Source: CAYNST01 sp964546435
GTDB taxonomy: Bacteria > Pseudomonadota > Gammaproteobacteria > Pseudomonadales > Cellvibrionaceae
Assembly (NCBI GenBank): GCA_964546435.1
Contig: CAZJKJ010000100.1
Location: 1-8,632 of the forward strand
Reading direction: 5' to 3'
Length of the DNA: 8,632 bases
The position numbers and the translations under genes were made by a program. Under the pieces are notes generated by a model that saw only the letters and a program-made list of their open reading frames with translations, searched no databases and was not told the DNA's origin. Below are positions 5,880 through 8,632 of this stretch, piece after piece. The number at the start of each line of letters is the position of its first letter. Positions within the stretch are counted from its first letter, which is position 1.

Positions 5880-6761
5880 ATGAAGTGCTTTAAGACAATT
5901 TTTATGGCCTCCGTAGTCGGGATCGGTACAACGTGTTGGGCATCGGACGATCTAACCAAGCCGAAAATTGTTCGATTTCCCAGCGGCGATCTCACGTTGG
6001 GTGGAGAACTGTATCTGCCTTCCGGCAATGGTCCATTTCCTGTCGTGCTTTACAATCATGGCAGTGCGTCAGGAATGAAAAACAGTATGGCCAGTGCGGC
6101 CATCGGGCCAGAGTTTGCTGAGGCCGGGTGGGCATTCTTCATGCCCTACCGTAGAGGACAGGGGCTGAGCGAAGATCAAGGTCGATATATTATGGACGAA
6201 ATCAATTCCGTGCGATGGAACCCCTTTAAGAGCCGGGCGAAGAAACTTGTGGAGTTGCAAAGAGGAGATCATCTTGATGATCAGATGGCTGCACTGGCGT
6301 GGCTCAAGCAGCAACCGTTCGTGGATTCCTCCCGCATCGCCACCGCAGGGAATTCCTTTGGCGGTATCCAGGTAATGCTTGGGATGGAAAAGGCTGGTTA
6401 TTGCGCGGGTGTCAACGCGGCGGGGGCGGCTCAGAGCTGGCAAGATTCCGAAGATCTGCAGGTGCTTTTGAAGAACGCGGCGATAGAGGCAAGGAGTCCG
6501 GTTTTTTTCTATCAAGCTGAGAATGATTATGATCTGACTCCCAGCAAGGCGTTGTATGCGGTAATGAAGACAACGGAAACAGCGGCCGAACTGAAGATTT
6601 ACCCTCCCTATGGTTCAAGCAAGATGGACGGCCACAGCTTTCCATTCCGGGGAGTATCCATATGGTTTTCGGATGTATTGCAGTTTTTAACGGAACAGTG
6701 CGCAGGTCAGATGCTAAATAAATCCCATCACGGAGAGACCCCTGGTGTGGAGCGGCATTGA
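5880..6761 (+). CDS. Exported alpha/beta hydrolase, dienelactone hydrolase-like
   Basis: A secreted alpha/beta hydrolase of 293 residues from this start. MKCFKTIFMASVVGIGTTCWAS is a Sec signal peptide with likely cleavage after CWA or nearby. ATG 5865 in the same frame adds five residues (MERIG) and is equally possible; both have only a GGA-type ribosome site. Numbered from 5880, the triad is S159 in GNSFGG, D216 in AENDYD and H252 in DGHSF. VVLYNHGS (about 55-62) supplies the oxyanion-hole region, and PYRRGQG follows. The pattern fits the dienelactone hydrolase/prolyl-oligopeptidase-like group, which hydrolyses esters or related bonds. Coupling to the GH43 gene (5-20 base gap) makes an esterase acting on substituted plant sugars plausible, for example a xylan side-chain esterase, but nothing in the sequence proves the substrate. 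Confidence 0.88.
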   Translation: MKCFKTIFMASVVGIGTTCWASDDLTKPKIVRFPSGDLTLGGELYLPSGNGPFPVVLYNHGSASGMKNSMASAAIGPEFAEAGWAFFMPYRRGQGLSEDQGRYIMDEINSVRWNPFKSRAKKLVELQRGDHLDDQMAALAWLKQQPFVDSSRIATAGNSFGGIQVMLGMEKAGYCAGVNAAGAAQSWQDSEDLQVLLKNAAIEARSPVFFYQAENDYDLTPSKALYAVMKTTETAAELKIYPPYGSSKMDGHSFPFRGVSIWFSDVLQFLTEQCAGQMLNKSHHGETPGVERH

Positions 6762-6873
6762 TCACGTGGGAACAGGCGCAATTCACGCAAAGTTTTTGGG
6801 GAGTTTTTTCCGATCCTGCATGAGGTCTGGAATTATTGCGGAATGCATTGTCATACCAAACAGGAAAGGTTTC

Positions 6874-7263
6874 ATGAAGGGTACAGTGTCAGGTGGTGTT
6901 CGAGTTCTGTTACGACTTGAAGGGCTATGTATTCTCATGGTCAGCATTGTGGCCTACGCGAAGTTTGGTAGTGGTTGGGGTGTATTTTTCTTGTGTTTTC
7001 TGGTGCCGGATTTGTCCTTCGCTGGTTATCTTGCAGGTTCGAGAGTGGGAGCGGTGTCATACAATTGCGCGCACTCCCTTGTGGGGGCGTTGACAGTGAT
7101 GGTCGCAGGTGTATTTTTCTCGACGCCTTTTGTAGTCACAGCCGGCATTATATGGGTGGCTCATATTGGCTTTGACCGGGCATTGGGCTATGGTCTTAAG
7201 TATTCTACAGGGTTCAGGTTTACGCACTTGGGCGTTATTGGCCACAAGCGCGGAGAGCTTTAA
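6874..7263 (+). CDS. DUF4260 family membrane protein
   Basis: A 129-residue integral membrane protein matching DUF4260. Family segments in order are LLRLEG (about 11-16), a first membrane span, FLCFLVPDLSFAGYLAGSRVGA, YNCAHS, a further pair of spans, then WVAHIGFDRALGYGLKY and the end FTHLGVIG. Function is unknown; members are short and often found in accessory or mobile contexts. ATG 6874 is chosen because AGGAAAGG at 6862-6869 sits just upstream and the family begins here; the frame is open back to 6745 but that extension has no family similarity and overlaps the hydrolase gene. Upstream 6762-6873 is a 112-base gap without a clear promoter. The next small gene starts 30 bases downstream, suggesting co-transcription. 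Confidence 0.92.
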   Translation: MKGTVSGGVRVLLRLEGLCILMVSIVAYAKFGSGWGVFFLCFLVPDLSFAGYLAGSRVGAVSYNCAHSLVGALTVMVAGVFFSTPFVVTAGIIWVAHIGFDRALGYGLKYSTGFRFTHLGVIGHKRGEL

Positions 7264-7293
7264 ATCCGGTCGTAAACAGAGAAAGGAATAGAG

Positions 7294-7458
7294 ATGCGTA
7301 TTCTGTATAGAATATTGATTGTGGTGACCTGCTTCTTTGCGGCCATCGCATGCTACGTGTTTGGCGTGCCTGTCGGCGGCGTTATTTTCCTGATTCTTGG
7401 TCTTGCGTTCGAAAGCATGTTCTGGATGGGGTTATTCGGTCGAAAGCGAACCAAGTAA
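7294..7458 (+). CDS. Small two-helix membrane protein (54 residues)
   Basis: A short gene: ATG 7294 to TAA 7456-7458, encoding 54 residues beginning MRILYRILIVVTCFFAAIA and ending GLFGRKRTK. Two hydrophobic helices (about 6-24 and 27-47) are joined by a short FGVPVGG turn. The basic end RKRTK and basic start suggest both termini face the cytoplasm. An AAGGA-type ribosome site (7284-7288) lies 5-7 bases before the ATG, and the gene starts 30 bases after the DUF4260 stop, which supports a real co-transcribed gene. I do not recognise a named family. It could be a partner of the DUF4260 protein or an independent small membrane protein. Confidence 0.75.
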   Translation: MRILYRILIVVTCFFAAIACYVFGVPVGGVIFLILGLAFESMFWMGLFGRKRTK

Positions 7459-7543
7459 ATTCAATGGTGTCATTATCTCAAGGGAGCTTTATTAGGCGGC
7501 GTTTGGCTGTTCTTTGAATATCCGATCCGAAAGGTAGTTCCGT

Positions 7544-7553
7544 GTTCGCGAAC
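7544..7553. promoter_or_regulatory. Perfect 10-bp palindrome upstream of acetyltransferase gene
   Basis: GTTCGCGAAC is a perfect palindrome about 55 bases before the GTG start at 7607, in the 148-base gap after the small membrane protein gene. It could be an operator half, but no consensus promoter was found beside it (only a weak TATAGT at 7587-7592), so the role is unclear. Confidence 0.2.
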
Positions 7554-7606
7554 TTACTACGACACACTGGTCTAGCCAATGAAAATTATAGTTTGCGGAG
7601 TATTCA

Positions 7607-8194
7607 GTGAGCGAAAAGCTGAAAATGTTGAATCAGGATTACTACATAAGCTGGGACAAGGAATTGATTGCGGAGCGCGAAAGAGCGAAGGATCTTGTTT
7701 TTCAACTGAATGCCATGAAGCCGTCGCTGCGACAAGAACGGAATGAACTGATCGTCAAGTTACTGGGTTCGGTCGGAAAGAACCCATGGATTGAGTCGCC
7801 GTTTAGTTGCGATTACGGTTATAACATCACCGTTGGGGATAATTTCTATGCGAATACCAACTGCACGATTCTGGACTGCGCCAAGATAACAATTGGAAAC
7901 GATGTTTTAATCGGACCCAATGTCAGCTTTTACACCCCTAACCACCCGATCGATCCGGACGAGCGAAAAAGAGGATACGAGCGGGCGCTACCAATAACGA
8001 TTGGTGACAATGTTTGGATCAGTGGCTCGGTTACGATCATACCCGGGGTTACCATTGGTGATAATTCAATAATTGGTGCCGGGAGCGTAGTGACAAAAGA
8101 CATACCTCCAAACGTCGTCGCGGTAGGAGTTCCCTGCAGAATTATCCGGGAAATTACCGCGGCGGACAGAGTAGGAATTAAGCCAGATCGGTAG
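7607..8194 (+). CDS. Maltose O-acetyltransferase family protein
   Basis: A 195-residue enzyme of the Maa/LacA/NodL sugar O-acetyltransferase family, which acetylates a sugar hydroxyl using acetyl-CoA in the cytoplasm. Residues 7-58 are the helical Mac domain (MLNQDYYISWDKEL, ERERAKDLVFQLN). Residues 60-185 are the left-handed beta-helix: IESPFSCDYGYNITVGDNF, CTILDCAKITIGNDVLIGPNV, YTPNHPIDP with catalytic H113, then IGDNVWISGSVTIIPGVTIG and SVVTKDIPPNVVAVGVPCRII. All core features are intact and length is normal. The start is GTG at 7607 with GGAG at 7597-7600, 6 bases upstream. The true acceptor (maltose, galactoside, other) cannot be read from sequence, so no symbol is given. It stands apart from the previous gene by 148 bases. 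Downstream lies the AT-rich repeat array. Confidence 0.93.
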   Translation: MSEKLKMLNQDYYISWDKELIAERERAKDLVFQLNAMKPSLRQERNELIVKLLGSVGKNPWIESPFSCDYGYNITVGDNFYANTNCTILDCAKITIGNDVLIGPNVSFYTPNHPIDPDERKRGYERALPITIGDNVWISGSVTIIPGVTIGDNSIIGAGSVVTKDIPPNVVAVGVPCRIIREITAADRVGIKPDR

Positions 8195-8391
8195 TGATTA
8201 TTGAGACATCCACAATTTATAATTGTAATTAATTATTTCTGAGACACCCACTAATTACTACCAGTTATTGCCGAGACACCCACAAATAATTATTACTGAG
8301 ACATCCATAAAAGTGTAGTTCGATAATAGTGTGAATGTTGAGGCATCCATAAAAGTGAGGAAAGGCACCAATAAGACACCGACCCTGAAGG
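8195..8391 (+). repeat. AT-rich array of GAGACAYCCAY motifs
   Basis: Six related motifs occur on the plus strand: GAGACATCCAC (8203-8213), GAGACACCCAC (8241-8251), GAGACACCCAC (8273-8283), GAGACATCCAT (8298-8308), GAGGCATCCAT (8340-8350) and a diverged AAGACACCGAC (8373-8383). Start-to-start spacing is 38, 32, 25, 42 and 33 bases, so it is not a CRISPR or strict tandem repeat. Copies 4 and 5 share a longer tail ending TAAAAGTG. Spacers are AT-rich; ACAATT/AATTGT (8212-8226) forms a small hairpin after the acetyltransferase gene, without a T-run. ACCC/GGGT (8382-8393) is another. The pattern suggests a degraded repeat-element cluster, possibly of REP/MITE or IS-end type. Confidence 0.75.
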
Positions 8392-8632
8392 GTGCAATTA
8401 AAGAGAGCGCGTATCAAAGACGTTGATTGTAGAAAGTTGAGAAAATTTACAGCTTATCTGCTCTCAACACGAGACATGGAAAGGATAGATTTCGGGGGTC
8501 GACAGTTAGGCCGAGAAGTAGGCGCTATGGCCTGTAAAGGCTATTCAGAAAAAGGCGTAGGCCGAACTTTACGCATTTATCCAAACGCCGCCCGACAATT
8601 TGCAATCCCCGGCGTCCGCTGGTAGCCAAACG
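8392..8632. other. Right-edge region with unassigned open frame
   Basis: A plus-strand frame opens at GTG 8392 and closes at TAG 8623-8625 (77 codons; a possible ATG at 8479 would give 49). It has no ribosome site, no recognisable domain and a composition rich in Arg, Lys and Gly, so I do not call it a gene. Minus-strand frames are broken by stops. It contains short related segments (TTAGGCCGAGAAGTAGGCG at 8506, GTAGGCCGAACTTTACGC at 8558) and CCAAACG twice (8581-8587 and 8626-8632). It may be a piece of a repeat or mobile element continuing beyond the window. Confidence 0.3.

Noticed and set aside
8195..8391. CRISPR array
   Set aside because: The motif is only about 11 bases, diverged, and spaced 25-42 bases apart; no direct repeats of CRISPR length and no cas genes are present.
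8505..8511. attC-type core GTTAGGC
   Set aside because: No complementary GCCTAAC or similar core lies at attC distance on the left, and no hairpin of attC type can be drawn.
7495..8592. 12-bp exact inverted repeat GGCGGCGTTTGG (7495-7506) and CCAAACGCCGCC (8581-8592) around the maltose acetyltransferase-type gene
   Set aside because: About two exact 12-bp inverted matches are expected by chance in a window this size, and similarity does not extend beyond 12 bases. The words recall ends of some attC sites, but the matching core sequences and short spacing are absent.

Overview
The window looks like chromosomal DNA of a polysaccharide-degrading, probably marine, gammaproteobacterium of the Saccharophagus/Teredinibacter/Microbulbifer (Cellvibrionales) type. 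The main evidence is the first gene. It is a secreted GH11 xylanase with glycine-rich linkers, a malectin-like module, a poly-serine linker of about 36 residues and a GlyGly-CTERM surface-sorting tail, a combination typical of that group. The taxonomy is inferred from style, not from a marker gene.

Layout. Positions 1-1338 hold the 3' part of the xylanase gene, followed by a clear intrinsic terminator (1365-1388). A second hairpin with a T-run (1466-1487) has a good sigma70-like promoter just upstream. A convergent minus-strand gene (1577-1954) encodes a small lipoprotein whose mature part resembles the beta-barrel domain II of translation factors. Positions 1955-2338 are a 384-base intergenic region with promoter-like and palindromic signals and one copy of a GAGACACCCAC motif. 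From 2339 to 8194 every gene is on the plus strand: a TIGR03067-type protein, an aspartate/glutamate racemase family enzyme, a hexapeptide acyltransferase, an ABM-fold monooxygenase-like protein, a GH43 lipoprotein, a secreted dienelactone-hydrolase-like enzyme, a DUF4260 membrane protein, a 54-residue two-helix membrane protein and a maltose O-acetyltransferase family enzyme. From 8195 to about 8383 lies an AT-rich array of five or six irregularly spaced variants of the same GAGACAYCCAY motif. The last 240 bases contain an open frame that I cannot assign.

How the genes may work together. GH11 endo-xylanase, GH43 (beta-xylosidase/alpha-L-arabinofuranosidase type) and the exported alpha/beta hydrolase would fit stepwise breakdown of substituted xylan: surface chain cutting, side-chain or oligosaccharide trimming at the outer membrane, and possible ester removal. 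The GH43 and hydrolase genes are 5-20 bases apart and very probably co-transcribed. The other genes between 2.3 and 8.2 kb form a mixed set with no obvious common pathway. One-strand orientation, small size and motif repeats on both sides suggest an accessory island or cassette-like region, but I found no convincing attC sites, integrase or transposase in the window.
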